This document shows positions 26,862 to 35,120 of a DNA stretch of 64,000 nt, piece after piece. The position numbers were made by a program, and so were the translations under genes. Within the stretch, counting starts at the first letter, position 1. Each line of letters begins with the position of its first letter. A model generated the notes under the pieces. The model searched no databases. It was given only the letters and a program-made list of their open reading frames with translations, and had not been told where the DNA came from. The DNA comes from Xylanibacter muris (lineage in GTDB: Bacteria; Bacteroidota; Bacteroidia; Bacteroidales; Bacteroidaceae). The DNA is taken from positions 282,879 through 346,878 of the forward strand of contig NZ_JABKKF010000003.1 in assembly GCF_013166605.1 (NCBI RefSeq). The letters run 5' to 3'.

Positions 26862-29183
26862 TTACATACGGCTCTTTTCATTTTCTCCGGCTCCCGTACC
26901 ACGATATTTAGAACGGGTGGTATTGAATTTATATCTTACAGCAAATCGTATTGAGCGACTTTCAAACTGATTGTAGGTATAAGTCATTATATCTCCGCTA
27001 TACATTGTAGTTCTGTCGGGATAGTTGTTCAACAGGTCAGTTGCATACAAGGTAAGAGAAAGATTATTGTTGAGGAATGATTTACGCACCAACAAATCAA
27101 TTTTATTAGTTGGTTTCATAAATGTATTTTGTCCATTGCCAGCAGTCGTGAATTGAAAATCCGCTCCCAAAGTCCAATTCTTCGGCAAAGAGAAAAGGTT
27201 TTCAAAAGTGAACGAGAAGAACGGTTTTCCAAGGGATAATTTCTCACCCCGATATGTTGTGGTATAAAATTGTTTCATCATACCGATGACAGGTTGAGGC
27301 TTCCAACACCCAATTGTCGGCTGTGCGCCAATGGCTACTTGCAGTTGCGTGTAATGTGGCACATTTTCAAAAGACATCACTTTTACAGCCGAATCATCTT
27401 TATATGCGCTTGTTTTCCAAAAGATAGCATCAGTTTCGTGATTGACCGATACTTGGGTGAAAAAATATTTCCACATACCCATCAATTGGAACATATACAT
27501 TTTAGTCGGCTGCAACTTTGGATTACCACATTGATAGGAAAACCGATTGATGTATTCGATGCCTCCATCAAGTTGTCGGTAGGTTGGACGACGTGTCTTG
27601 TTGGTGAACGAGAAAGAAAGATTTACTTTATTGATTGGTGCGCTCAAAGAGAACGTCGGAAAGAGATTGTTGTAGTCTTTCGACTGGTCTTTTTGAAGCT
27701 GATTGTTTTCAAAGTATTTATAATTAACGTGTTCATATCTTAGCCCTGCCGAAATATTAACCACTCCGAATGTCTGCGATAAGGAGGCAAATGCAGCTAT
27801 GTTATCCTCATGAATGTCAGTCAATGAATTGTCAATTGGCGCGCCATCATAAGTATTCGCATAGTTCAATCTGGAGTTGGTGTATTCCTCGCCTAACTCA
27901 ATACTTCCTTTCCAGACCGGGTACGAAAGGATTAGTTTTTCCGCCAACAATCGGCTTTTCTTCAACCCTGCCGATACGATATGTCGGTCATCATCCGGGT
28001 TATTTGCATTGGTTTCAAATTGATCATCGCTTCTATCACCCCTTGATTGTGTGAAATCCGCATTAAAATCCACATCAAGTTTTCCGAAAGAGCCATTGTA
28101 ATACAAGTTTGCTTCCTGCACAGGTCTTACAATGCCCTTGTTCAGCCAATCATAAGATATTTCATCGGAAGATGTCAATTCCGATTGGGTATAAAGGCTG
28201 ACATTGGATATTCCGTAGGAGTGAACATCATCCCTCTCTCGGCCTATGCGGTAGTAGGCTCCTATGGAATGGTTTTCCAAAAATTGATAGCTGAAACCAA
28301 GTTTACCATATAAATTATTTGCCTTTACATCGCTTTCCGCATTTATAAATTGATGAAGAGTATTATCCCCATAGGTCAGCATTTCAGCCTCATTTTTATT
28401 ATTTCTTTTGCCGAAATAAAAATATCCATTACCAAATATTTCCAATCCGTTATGACGATAATTCAGTGATATGTCCGTTGTATTCCGGGCAAAATGTGAG
28501 GCTGAAATTTGGTCATAGAGATTTGCGCCGAAGCCTTCGCCTTTAGGCGGTATGGTCTTGATTCTTATAACGGATTGCACTTCCGATGAATATTGTGCGC
28601 CGGGATTCGTTACCACCTCGACGGAACGTATATTTTCAGAACTTAGTTGCTGCAATTCAGTCGAACTCCTTACGAGTTTACCGTTGATGTATATAAGTGG
28701 TGTTCCTTTTCCAAAAACGGTAAATGAACCATCGGATTCGCTCACCAACGGAAGATGTGACAGAACATCGTTTGCGGTTCCTAACTTGGACAGCACACTA
28801 TTCTCCACACTTGTTACCATTGCGTTTCCTTTGAGGCGCGTTGTCGGCAGATTGGCTTTGACAACTACCTCGTCGAGCATTACGGAAGATTCTTTCAGCG
28901 TGATTGTTCCGAAATCGCCTGTCGGTGCAATCGGCGCAAGATAATCCTCGTAACCCACCATAGCTATTTTAATCTTATTGGCGGAAGAATACGGCTGTTC
29001 AAAGACGAATATGCCGTTATCATCAGTTACGACCCCACTGACAAATGTGCTGTCTTTGAGAAGAACCACGTTGGCAAACGGAAGAGGCTCTTTATCCGTT
29101 CCTACGACTAAGCCCTTTAATGCTTGAGCCGATACTGACAGCGACATCAAGCAAAGAAGAATGAATGTGATTGATTTACGCAT
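26862..29183 (-). CDS. TonB-dependent outer-membrane receptor (OMP beta-barrel family), element cargo
   Basis: A 773-aa protein. The signal peptide MRKSITFILLCLMSLSVSAQ is followed by a carboxypeptidase-regulatory-like domain (LKGLVVGTDKEPLPFANVVL, about 22-100), a plug domain (MLDEVVVKANLPTTRLKGN... GTPLIYINGKLV) and a beta barrel ending in aromatic strands. It belongs to the Bacteroidetes OMP_b-brl_3 class, not to SusC (no SusD partner). The substrate is unknown. As the only non-mobility gene at this end of the element it is likely adaptive cargo, for example uptake of a metal complex or resistance to an outer-membrane attack. A structured leader and its own promoter precede it. Confidence 0.88.
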   Translation of the reverse strand: MRKSITFILLCLMSLSVSAQALKGLVVGTDKEPLPFANVVLLKDSTFVSGVVTDDNGIFVFEQPYSSANKIKIAMVGYEDYLAPIAPTGDFGTITLKESSVMLDEVVVKANLPTTRLKGNAMVTSVENSVLSKLGTANDVLSHLPLVSESDGSFTVFGKGTPLIYINGKLVRSSTELQQLSSENIRSVEVVTNPGAQYSSEVQSVIRIKTIPPKGEGFGANLYDQISASHFARNTTDISLNYRHNGLEIFGNGYFYFGKRNNKNEAEMLTYGDNTLHQFINAESDVKANNLYGKLGFSYQFLENHSIGAYYRIGRERDDVHSYGISNVSLYTQSELTSSDEISYDWLNKGIVRPVQEANLYYNGSFGKLDVDFNADFTQSRGDRSDDQFETNANNPDDDRHIVSAGLKKSRLLAEKLILSYPVWKGSIELGEEYTNSRLNYANTYDGAPIDNSLTDIHEDNIAAFASLSQTFGVVNISAGLRYEHVNYKYFENNQLQKDQSKDYNNLFPTFSLSAPINKVNLSFSFTNKTRRPTYRQLDGGIEYINRFSYQCGNPKLQPTKMYMFQLMGMWKYFFTQVSVNHETDAIFWKTSAYKDDSAVKVMSFENVPHYTQLQVAIGAQPTIGCWKPQPVIGMMKQFYTTTYRGEKLSLGKPFFSFTFENLFSLPKNWTLGADFQFTTAGNGQNTFMKPTNKIDLLVRKSFLNNNLSLTLYATDLLNNYPDRTTMYSGDIMTYTYNQFESRSIRFAVRYKFNTTRSKYRGTGAGENEKSRM

Positions 29184-29234
29184 ATTGTGATGTACTATTT
29201 GAATGCAAAAACGTGAGCCAACTATGCCACGTCG

Positions 29235-29349
29235 TAATTGGAGGTCGTAGGAAACCTGTCGTGCAGATGTAACAATAGTGACCCACGCATATGCGTGAGA
29301 ACCACTATGCTATCATTGCACGCTTGAAAAGTTCCTACGTTTCCAATTA
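29235..29349 (-). ncRNA. Long structured 5' leader of the TonB receptor gene
   Basis: Nested complementary arms: TAATTGGA (29235-29242) with TCCAATTA (29342-29349), and CGTAGGAA (29246-29253) with TTCCTACG (29332-29339). A partially complementary middle (GTGCA...ATAGTG with CACTAT...TGCAC) leads to a perfect 14-bp palindrome CACGCATATGCGTG (29284-29297) at the tip. A promoter box lies at 29414-29421, so the leader would be transcribed. It could be a riboswitch-like or protein-binding leader; it was not matched to a known class by eye. A DNA-level role cannot be excluded. Confidence 0.5.
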
Positions 29350-29413
29350 CAAGATAAGCATATTGCTTCTTATTTTACCAAAATGTCTGGACTGACCGCA
29401 GCCAATCCGACTG

Positions 29414-29421
29414 CAAAATTA
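29414..29421 (-). promoter_or_regulatory. -7 box for the TonB receptor transcript
   Basis: TAATTTTG on the minus strand (CAAAATTA on plus), about 230 bases before the receptor ATG, leaving a long leader that contains the structured element. Confidence 0.5.
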
Positions 29422-29558
29422 ACGATTTTTTCTCAATGCCCGGTGTTTCCAAGCCTCAAATCCTCGGAAAATCCATCGAAAGAAAGTCAATTAAATAAAA
29501 CAAACACCTCTTAAAAATCCATAAATCGAACCTCGAAAATTCGATTTATCCAACTAAT

Positions 29559-29580
29559 TAGTACAACATTAGTACAATAT
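29559..29580. repeat. Putative integrase arm sites, right end
   Basis: Tandem AGTACAACAT / AGTACAATAT, matching the left-end pair at 19799-19820. Just inside lies a perfect 10-bp inverted repeat, ATAAATCGAA (29521-29530) with 29540-29549. Confidence 0.65.
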
Positions 29581-29585
29581 ATAAT

Positions 29586-29909
29586 TTATAATCCACTGAA
29601 TAATAATATATTATCTTCCATGAGAAAGGATAAGGTATGCCCTTCGTGTTCTATCGGAATAAGCTGAACTTCCGGCACAGGGTCAAGTCGTGCCTTTATC
29701 ATTTCACTGATAAAATCAGCATCGGCTTGTGGATTCTCCAAACCTACAATTACACCGTCATCATTCACTCCATAAAACAAACTGCCACCGTCCGTATTGG
29801 CAAATGCCGACACGGATTTAAGCCATGACTTTACTTTCTTACGTTCCAGCATTTCCTTGAAATCGTAAGCCGAGCATTCCGCTATCAATGTATTGTTATG
29901 TATTTGCAT
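29586..29909 (-). pseudogene. N-terminal fragment of the interrupted AlbA_2 regulator
   Basis: [20 protein letters not shown] leads into the AlbA_2 signature [21 protein letters not shown] and continues to IPIEHEGHT at the octamer. Past that point the frame reads element DNA ([15 protein letters not shown]) and stops. The continuation is at 19683 and below. The start at 29909 is preferred over the ATG at 29939 because the promoter box at 29954-29961 would leave almost no leader for the latter. The fragment might still give a truncated DNA-binding protein of about 108 aa. Confidence 0.85.
29632..29639. repeat. Right attachment-site repeat (8 bp)
   Basis: AAGGTATG, the second copy of the octamer bounding the element, located in the N-terminal fragment of the regulator gene. 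Confidence 0.85.
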
Positions 29910-29953
29910 AGTTTCCTTATTGTTGTTCGGGTATAACATCCCAATATCATATA

Positions 29954-29961
29954 CAAAGGTA
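29954..29961 (-). promoter_or_regulatory. -7 box of the original regulator/defence operon promoter
   Basis: TACCTTTG on the minus strand, 45 bases before the regulator ATG. Before the element inserted this would have driven the regulator and probably the 15-kb defence operon behind it. It is now about 10 kb away. Confidence 0.5.
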
Positions 29962-30000
29962 AGGATAAAACCGAAGAATCTGTTAAAAACATCGCTTTCT

Positions 30001-30160
30001 TTTGATTTTTATGCGTTTACATCTCTTGTTTATGAATAAAAATCGTACTTTTGTGAGCAAGAGCGTGTGTTGCTTATGGATGCTTATTTTCGGGTTTGCG
30101 TTATATTTGCAACACGTGTACGCAAGTCGCTGATAGATATATCATGTTGATTTTGAGGAA
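30001..30160. repeat. 160-bp imperfect direct repeat, copy A
   Basis: Closely related to 32131-32291. Shared blocks include TTTTATGCGTTTA, TTGCTTATGGATGCTTATTT and ATGTTGATTTTGAGGAA. It lies upstream of the regulator promoter. The segment between the two copies holds vsr and the decayed module. Confidence 0.8.
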
Positions 30161-30202
30161 GTCAAATGATTCCGATAAGGAAACAGATAATAAACAATAA
30201 GC

Positions 30203-30236
30203 AAAAGCGTGCTGCTCTGGTGGGTTGCACGCTTTT
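30203..30236. terminator. Hairpin terminator
   Basis: AAAAGCGTGC (30203-30212) pairs with GCACGCTTTT (30227-30236), loop of 14. It lies in the 634-base gene-free gap 29940-30573, which otherwise holds repeat copy A, a relaxase relic and no intact gene. Confidence 0.65.
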
Positions 30237-30394
30237 GGGTTTATAGGATTCATGGTTTCTATGGGCTTTTTTATCTCTTATTTGCGACATGTCTTATTTG
30301 GCGATAAGATACACTTAGATTGATATAAACCATTTAAAACGAGAAGAATATGTCAAGAGGAAATTACACTATTCAAAGAAGTTGCGAGGAGTGC

Positions 30395-30433
30395 GCAATA
30401 TTAAAGTCTGTCGGGCTTTGACTAAAGAGTATG
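30395..30433 (+). pseudogene. Relic of a MobB-type relaxase gene
   Basis: Thirteen codons read RNIKVCRALTKEY, differing at one residue from RNTKVCRALTKEY in the relaxase at 1186-2085, and the DNA is nearly identical. Downstream, TATCGG-TATGTAAAGAACAGTAT (30490-30515 region) loosely resembles the end of the 2085-2717 gene. A related mob operon appears to have been here and was deleted. Confidence 0.7.
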
Positions 30434-30573
30434 TCTGTTTCTGTTAGTAGTGTGAGGTATGAAGGGCAGAATCCTTTGTGCATTGATTTATCGGTATGTA
30501 AAGAACAGTATCAGTATTTATAGAAAAACAGGAGTAAAACCAAAGAAATGTACAAATGACCATTTGGAAGAAA

Positions 30574-31104
30574 TTATCTGCCACTCTTACTCTTGATTTT
30601 TCTTTCATAAACGGCTTCTGGTTCTGCCGCCATGAGTGCGTCATTTGTATCTTGTAACTCGTATGTTCTTATTTTCCTGTCTTCAAGAAAAATATGATTC
30701 AATGTATAAGCTAATGCCTCAAATGTTTGCATGCGAACTTTAGGTTTTAATTGACACTCCCAAATTGTAATGCAATGCCAGCCCATAGTAGCAGGTTGGT
30801 ATTGCTCTTTTTTATCTAGTTCCTTATTCCTTTTTATCTTGTTTGACCAAAAATCAATGTTGGTTTTAGGTAAACGGAAATATCTGCAATTATCATGACC
30901 ATGCCAAAAGCAACCATTCACAAAAATGACAGTCCTGTATTTGCGAAGCACCAAATCGGGATGACCGGGAAGACGTGGATGATTCAGCCGATAGCGGAAG
31001 CCACGGCTAAAAAGGAACTTCCGAACCAGTAATTCAGGTTTTGTGTTCCTTCCTTTTATTGCGGACATACAACGATGGCGCTGTTCTTTAGAGAGCTTGT
31101 CCAT
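30574..31104 (-). CDS. vsr: Very short patch repair endonuclease
   Basis: A 176-aa protein. MSAIKGRNTKPELLVRKFLF, then PGHPDLVL with the catalytic aspartate at about D50, and VNGCFWHGHDNC with the metal/catalytic histidines (68 and 70) match Vsr. Vsr nicks at T:G mismatches left by deamination of 5-methylcytosine and normally accompanies a cytosine methylase. No such methylase is in the window. The C-terminal 20-30 residues after DTNDALMAAEP form an extra charged tail. It lies 32 bases after the decayed membrane-protein gene, in the place the defence genes occupy in the other copy of the module. Confidence 0.92.
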   Translation of the reverse strand: MDKLSKEQRHRCMSAIKGRNTKPELLVRKFLFSRGFRYRLNHPRLPGHPDLVLRKYRTVIFVNGCFWHGHDNCRYFRLPKTNIDFWSNKIKRNKELDKKEQYQPATMGWHCITIWECQLKPKVRMQTFEALAYTLNHIFLEDRKIRTYELQDTNDALMAAEPEAVYERKIKSKSGR

Positions 31105-31135
31105 GATAAGTTTCCCTCTTTAAACCATAAGATAA

Positions 31136-31648
31136 TTATAATGCATTTAAAATATGGCTTATTACTATTATTGGAGCAACAATCAAGTGATGTTCTGCAA
31201 ATGCGTAAGCACTTGCAAGAATAGCTCTCTGTTCTTCTTCGGTGAATATCTTGATTTCCTCTGCTAAACATTCGAGTTCTTGCATTTGAAGTGTTTTTTG
31301 TTCTTATGTTCCAATAGAATAGAAACTTTTTCCTGTTCATTTGCAGTAAGGGCTTCTGAGTATTTTTGATTCTTGCGTTTCACTACATTGTACTTTTCCA
31401 TATAGGCTACGACTATACAAAAATATCCGACAACGATAGCGAATATCAATACTGCATGAAATCTGATTTTAGTTGGCATGTCAGTTTGCATATATATAAT
31501 CGCAAGCCATAGTAGCAACCAGCACAATAAGCGTTACACCAACGTACATTGTCTTGAATTTAGCTTTGGAACTTATCAGAGCTACGCCAAGCAATAAGGC
31601 TATGGCTAAAGCTATGAGCAGAGTAAAGACTAATATGAATATTGCCAT
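31136..31648 (-). pseudogene. Frameshifted copy of the membrane/coiled-coil protein
   Basis: The ATG at 31648 begins MAIFILVFTLLIALAIALLL. The frame breaks at about 31.5 kb and resumes with VLIFAIVVGYFCIVVAYMEK...NVVKRKNQKYSEAL. It breaks again at about 31.3 kb and ends with EIKIFTEEEQRAILASAYAF and a stop at 31136. Each piece aligns with the intact protein at 17727-18437 (for example VLIFDIAVGYFCMYIAALLK and FTEEEQKAILASACAF). At least two frameshifts make it non-functional unless assembled by recoding. Confidence 0.8.
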
Positions 31649-31661
31649 GTGATTCTATTGT

Positions 31662-32131
31662 TTATGGTTTAACAATTATGCGCCAATAGCCACCATGGTC
31701 AGCTCCTTCACGAGACAAAATACCCATAGAACGAAGCTTTGAAATATGTTTTTCTACGGCTCGGGAGCTTATTCCTATTTTATAGGCCATTGCTTCTGCA
31801 GACATTGATGGGCCGGAAATGACGAAATCAATAATCTTTTGTGCGGTTTTTCCAATGCTTTTAGATTTGTTTTTCGAATCTCCGAACTTTCTTGCGTAAC
31901 ACCAAAGGTTTTTACCGAACATTCTTCGTTTACAGGATACTTTTTGGGGGTACTATTTATTCTGTAGGCTACTTCTTCAACAGGTATTCTTCCATTTTCG
32001 TTCCAGTTTAAATTATAGAACGTGGTGTAAAAAGAGGTCGCTTCCGTTTGATATTGCGGTTCTTTTCCTTGCAGGAAGTTGGGTAGTTTCTCCGTAAACT
32101 CTCGCATTTTGCGTAAACCGGAACCACGTTT
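31662..32131 (-). pseudogene. Frameshifted, truncated second copy of the regulator
   Basis: It begins abruptly at KRGSGLRKMREFTEKLPNF, near-identical to the intact copy. It shifts frame in the linker (about 31.86-31.92 kb) and ends with the winged helix MSAEAMAYKIGISSRAVEKH and the same GYWRIIVKP terminus. Its 5' side is fused directly to repeat copy B, which resembles the sequence upstream of the other regulator. A deletion has therefore removed everything from upstream of the promoter to residue KRGSG. Confidence 0.85.
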
Positions 32132-32291
32132 TTGTTTTTTTATGCGTTTATATCCCGGTATTCATTAGAATGCTTCATGCTTTTGCAGTCAAGGCTGTGG
32201 TTGCTTATGGATGCTTATTTTCGGATTTTCGATATAATTGTAATACGTTCAAGAAAGTTGCTCATACATGGATTATGTTGATTTTGAGGAA
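32131..32291. repeat. 160-bp imperfect direct repeat, copy B
   Basis: Matches 30001-30160 along its whole length with scattered differences. It may mark the outer edge of the accessory island, since the genes beyond 32.6 kb look chromosomal. Confidence 0.8.
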
Positions 32292-32599
32292 TGTATTTGT
32301 GTGGGAAAGTTAGCATAGGACTTGAAATTTCCTGTTACTATAAGATATCTGTTATAATAATGCAACGCATGCATGTGTATTGTGAATTTAGGATACGGTT
32401 ATGAGCAATTTCAGTCAGGGTATCTGTATAGATATTACGCGGTCAATTATAATAGAGAATATCTGTCACAACCGATGATTATTGTCTGAAAAACGATATC
32501 CGACAGTCCGAAATTATCAAGAACCGCCTTGTTTCCATAAAAAAACACAAATTAAACAAAAAAACACGACAAATGTTTTCGTGTATTGAAAATTAGTAT

Positions 32600-32607
32600 T
32601 ATTTTTG
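32600..32607 (+). promoter_or_regulatory. -7 box upstream of the small ORF and secreted-protein gene
   Basis: TATTTTTG (TAnnTTTG), 33 bases before the ATG of a 19-codon ORF and about 300 bases before the secreted-protein gene. The rest of 32292-32904 shows only AGGCTATAGCCT (a 12-bp palindrome at about 32691). Confidence 0.45.
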
Positions 32608-32639
32608 TTATTGAGAGTTCATTGAAACGTTAACCTATT

Positions 32640-32699
32640 ATGAAAAAGAGACAGGCAATAAATATAAGATTTATTACTGAAGAATGTCCGAGGCTATAG
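32640..32699 (+). CDS. 19-aa ORF, possible leader peptide
   Basis: ATG to TAG encoding MKKRQAINIRFITEECPRL, placed at the expected distance from a promoter box. A palindrome spans its stop. It might be a leader peptide, but a chance ORF of this size is common. Confidence 0.25.
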   Translation: MKKRQAINIRFITEECPRL

Positions 32700-32904
32700 C
32701 CTGCCGGAGCCGTCCGCAATAACCTTTTGAACAATCCAAGTACAATCCGCTCCCTTTACCTGTAATAATGGAGGATTATGTTTTCCATGATGTCTCTCTT
32801 ACCTGACAAATATCGACAGGCATTAAGGTCCTATATGTGAAAATGCAACATGGAAGTCTTGTGCCGGCCTAAAAATAACATCATTATTAATATCTGAAAA
32901 TGCT

Positions 32905-34914
32905 ATGAGAAACAGAATTCTGTTCATTGCCATGACAGTGGTATGCTGCATGGCCGGAAAAGCCCAAAGGACGCTTTTCTATGAATCATTCGACAAATGC
33001 AACGGACAGGGAGGTAACGACCTCACATGGGACGAGTCGTCTGTAAGTGTGATAGACAAGGACCTTCATTTGGACAATCCGTCATGGACAATAAGTAACG
33101 TCTCACCTTATTACAGCTCACAAGGGTTCATGTGCATGAGGGTTGGCGAGGGAACGAAGAACGGCAAGGCTTCCTCGCCTGTGTTTAAGAACATGGAGCG
33201 GAATGCGGTGCTGTATTTTAAGGCAGGCGGCTTCGGACAAAAAGGCAAGGGGATAAAAATCCTGGTAAAGAACGGATATGTGTCAGGAACAAAGCGCTCG
33301 TCAGACACTACAGTGACAGCTCCCGGAGGAATGTTTTCCGATTTCGTTGTCCCCATAACGAAAGCCGAGGGAGTGTCCGGCTCTCCGTACGTCATTTTCG
33401 ACAGTGCGGAGCCGAATATTAAGAACAGTTTCTATCTCGATGAGATAAGGCTTGTCGAATATCCCGGGAACCAGACACCGACAAGGATTACCTTTGGGGA
33501 GAACAGTGACGGGACGACCATCGACAACGGTACGTTAAGGATAACGGACGACGTTGCCTTCATATCACCGAGGGCGACCCTGTGCGGCTATGGCATGAAA
33601 GACGTCAGATATAAAAGCGGCAACAGTAATGTGGCTGTCGTCGACGATGAAGGGACAGTGACGCTGAGATCGTTCGGGACAACAGAAATAACAGCGTATT
33701 TCAACGGCACAGAAAGCCTTGCCGCGTCAGAGATGAGCTACACAATTGACTATGACATGTCAAAACCATCCACCGGTGTCTCATTCACAAGCGTGAAGGG
33801 ATCTTTCAAGAACGCACACGGCAGCAGCATAATGCAAAGATACACGGATTTTATCGGTGACGACGGAAACATATACACGTTCAAGGACAGCGCCACATTC
33901 AAGGCCATTGCTGGCGAGGACAACTCCCCACTGGTGATGCACATATCAAAAGGCAACCTTACATCACCTTTATTCAACTACAGGAACGGATATACCGTAA
34001 AGGTGACATATTATGCGAAAAACAACTCCGTTCCCCTGAAAATAAGGTCAGGAAACGAAGAAAGCGTCTGGTATGAGAACGGTCCCAAATCGAGCGCATG
34101 GGGAACCGGATATACGGCGGTATTGAATGTCACGGATACATCCCAACCTTTCAGGATAACCGCGGCCGAAAGAGGCACATACATCAGCAGGATAGACGTC
34201 ATACCGATACCCGTCGCGCTGTGCCTGGACGAAAAGGAGGATGTCTGTATCCCCTGTCCGGAATATGCGGACGTAAGGCTTATAAGAAGCCTGTCAAACA
34301 CATATTGGAACACGTTCTGTGTTCCGTTCACAATCTCTTCCGACCAGGTCAGGAGCGTCTTTGGCGACGGCACGGTGATTTCCAGGTTCTCCGGTATGTC
34401 GGAAGACAGGAGCGTCATGAATTTTACACCGTCTGAAAACATCGAGGAAGGTGTGGCATATCTTATAATGCCGGAGCGCAACGTTGTGAATCCCGAGTTC
34501 GTGAAGGTGACTGTCGGGACAAAAGGCGTGAATCCCGAAGCCGGCCTTACAGACGGATACGGATTCAGAGGAGTATACTCCCCTTACTCTCTGCAAAGCA
34601 ATGAGCTGTTCATAACAAAGAGAGGCACATTGAGCACAGCGGCGCAGGGAAAGAACATAATAAGCGGAATGAGGGCTTTTGTCGTCCTGCCGGACATTGG
34701 GCTTGTGAGGTCAATGAGGTTGAGCATCAACGGGAACGATACGTCCTTGAGCGACATTTATGCAGGAGACATCACTACTGCCACCGGAGACGGAGGAATA
34801 TATAATCTGAACGGGGTACGTATGGCAGGGACGGAAGATTCTGAACTCTTGCGACATGGCCGTGCAAACAGAGGCATATATATAATAAACGGAAAGAAAT
34901 TGATAATCAGATAA
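32905..34914 (+). CDS. Secreted protein with Big_2-like domain and sorting-like C-terminus
   Basis: A 669-aa protein with signal peptide MRNRILFIAMTVVCCMAGKAQ. The first half (LFYESFDKCNGQGGND... FYLDEIRLVEY) resembles the beta-sandwich choice-of-anchor/jelly-roll proteins of Bacteroidetes. Residues about 193-282 (ITFGENSDGTTI... NVAVVDDEGTVTL... EITAYFNG) have the Big_2 immunoglobulin-like pattern. The C-terminus IYNLNGVRM...RGIYIINGKKLIIR is the short tail common on secreted Prevotella/Bacteroides proteins and resembles a degenerate type IX sorting signal. No catalytic motif was found. It is followed at 11 bases by a 62-aa ORF, probably co-transcribed. Confidence 0.7.
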   Translation: MRNRILFIAMTVVCCMAGKAQRTLFYESFDKCNGQGGNDLTWDESSVSVIDKDLHLDNPSWTISNVSPYYSSQGFMCMRVGEGTKNGKASSPVFKNMERNAVLYFKAGGFGQKGKGIKILVKNGYVSGTKRSSDTTVTAPGGMFSDFVVPITKAEGVSGSPYVIFDSAEPNIKNSFYLDEIRLVEYPGNQTPTRITFGENSDGTTIDNGTLRITDDVAFISPRATLCGYGMKDVRYKSGNSNVAVVDDEGTVTLRSFGTTEITAYFNGTESLAASEMSYTIDYDMSKPSTGVSFTSVKGSFKNAHGSSIMQRYTDFIGDDGNIYTFKDSATFKAIAGEDNSPLVMHISKGNLTSPLFNYRNGYTVKVTYYAKNNSVPLKIRSGNEESVWYENGPKSSAWGTGYTAVLNVTDTSQPFRITAAERGTYISRIDVIPIPVALCLDEKEDVCIPCPEYADVRLIRSLSNTYWNTFCVPFTISSDQVRSVFGDGTVISRFSGMSEDRSVMNFTPSENIEEGVAYLIMPERNVVNPEFVKVTVGTKGVNPEAGLTDGYGFRGVYSPYSLQSNELFITKRGTLSTAAQGKNIISGMRAFVVLPDIGLVRSMRLSINGNDTSLSDIYAGDITTATGDGGIYNLNGVRMAGTEDSELLRHGRANRGIYIINGKKLIIR

Positions 34915-34925
34915 AAGACCGTTCC

Positions 34926-35114
34926 ATGAAAAAGTCATATATAAAACCACAAATAACAATAGTGGAGCAGGAATTTGAAAATCATATTCTTGTAGGTTCG
35001 TTTATCAGGGAAGACGGTATCGACTGCTCTCGGAAATGGATTGAAACGGACGGAGACGCGGATGAGGCGGCGGCCAAATGGTACAAAGGAAACAATTCGT
35101 TGTGGGATGAATGA
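34926..35114 (+). CDS. Short Prevotella-type peptide
   Basis: 62 aa, MKKSYIKPQITIVEQEFENH then ILVGS and an acidic C-terminus with one cysteine (GIDCSRKW). The 'MKKxYxxPxxxxxxxxxxxxxLxxS' start is typical of small proteins of unknown role in Prevotella and Bacteroides, often next to secreted proteins. It lies directly behind the secreted-protein gene. A precursor-peptide role is conceivable, but no modification enzyme is nearby. Confidence 0.6.
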   Translation: MKKSYIKPQITIVEQEFENHILVGSFIREDGIDCSRKWIETDGDADEAAAKWYKGNNSLWDE

Positions 35115-35120
35115 TTGTTT

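Larger units (their letters stand above)
19676..29639. mobile_element. 9.96-kb integrative mobilizable element inserted in the regulator gene
   Basis: The element is bounded by AAGGTATG at 19676-19683 and 29632-29639. Removing one copy and everything between rejoins the two halves of the interrupted regulator in frame. Just inside both ends lies the shared sequence TAGTACAACATTAGTACAA (19799 and 29559), likely integrase arm sites. Contents in order are tyrosine integrase, small ORF plus GNAT gene, small membrane protein, HTH protein, DUF3987 protein, oriT-like hairpins, MobV relaxase and a TonB-dependent receptor as cargo. It has no conjugation genes of its own, so it would need a helper. The integrase and relaxase genes are clearly richer in G+C than the AT-rich defence genes around them, consistent with separate origin. 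Confidence 0.9.
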
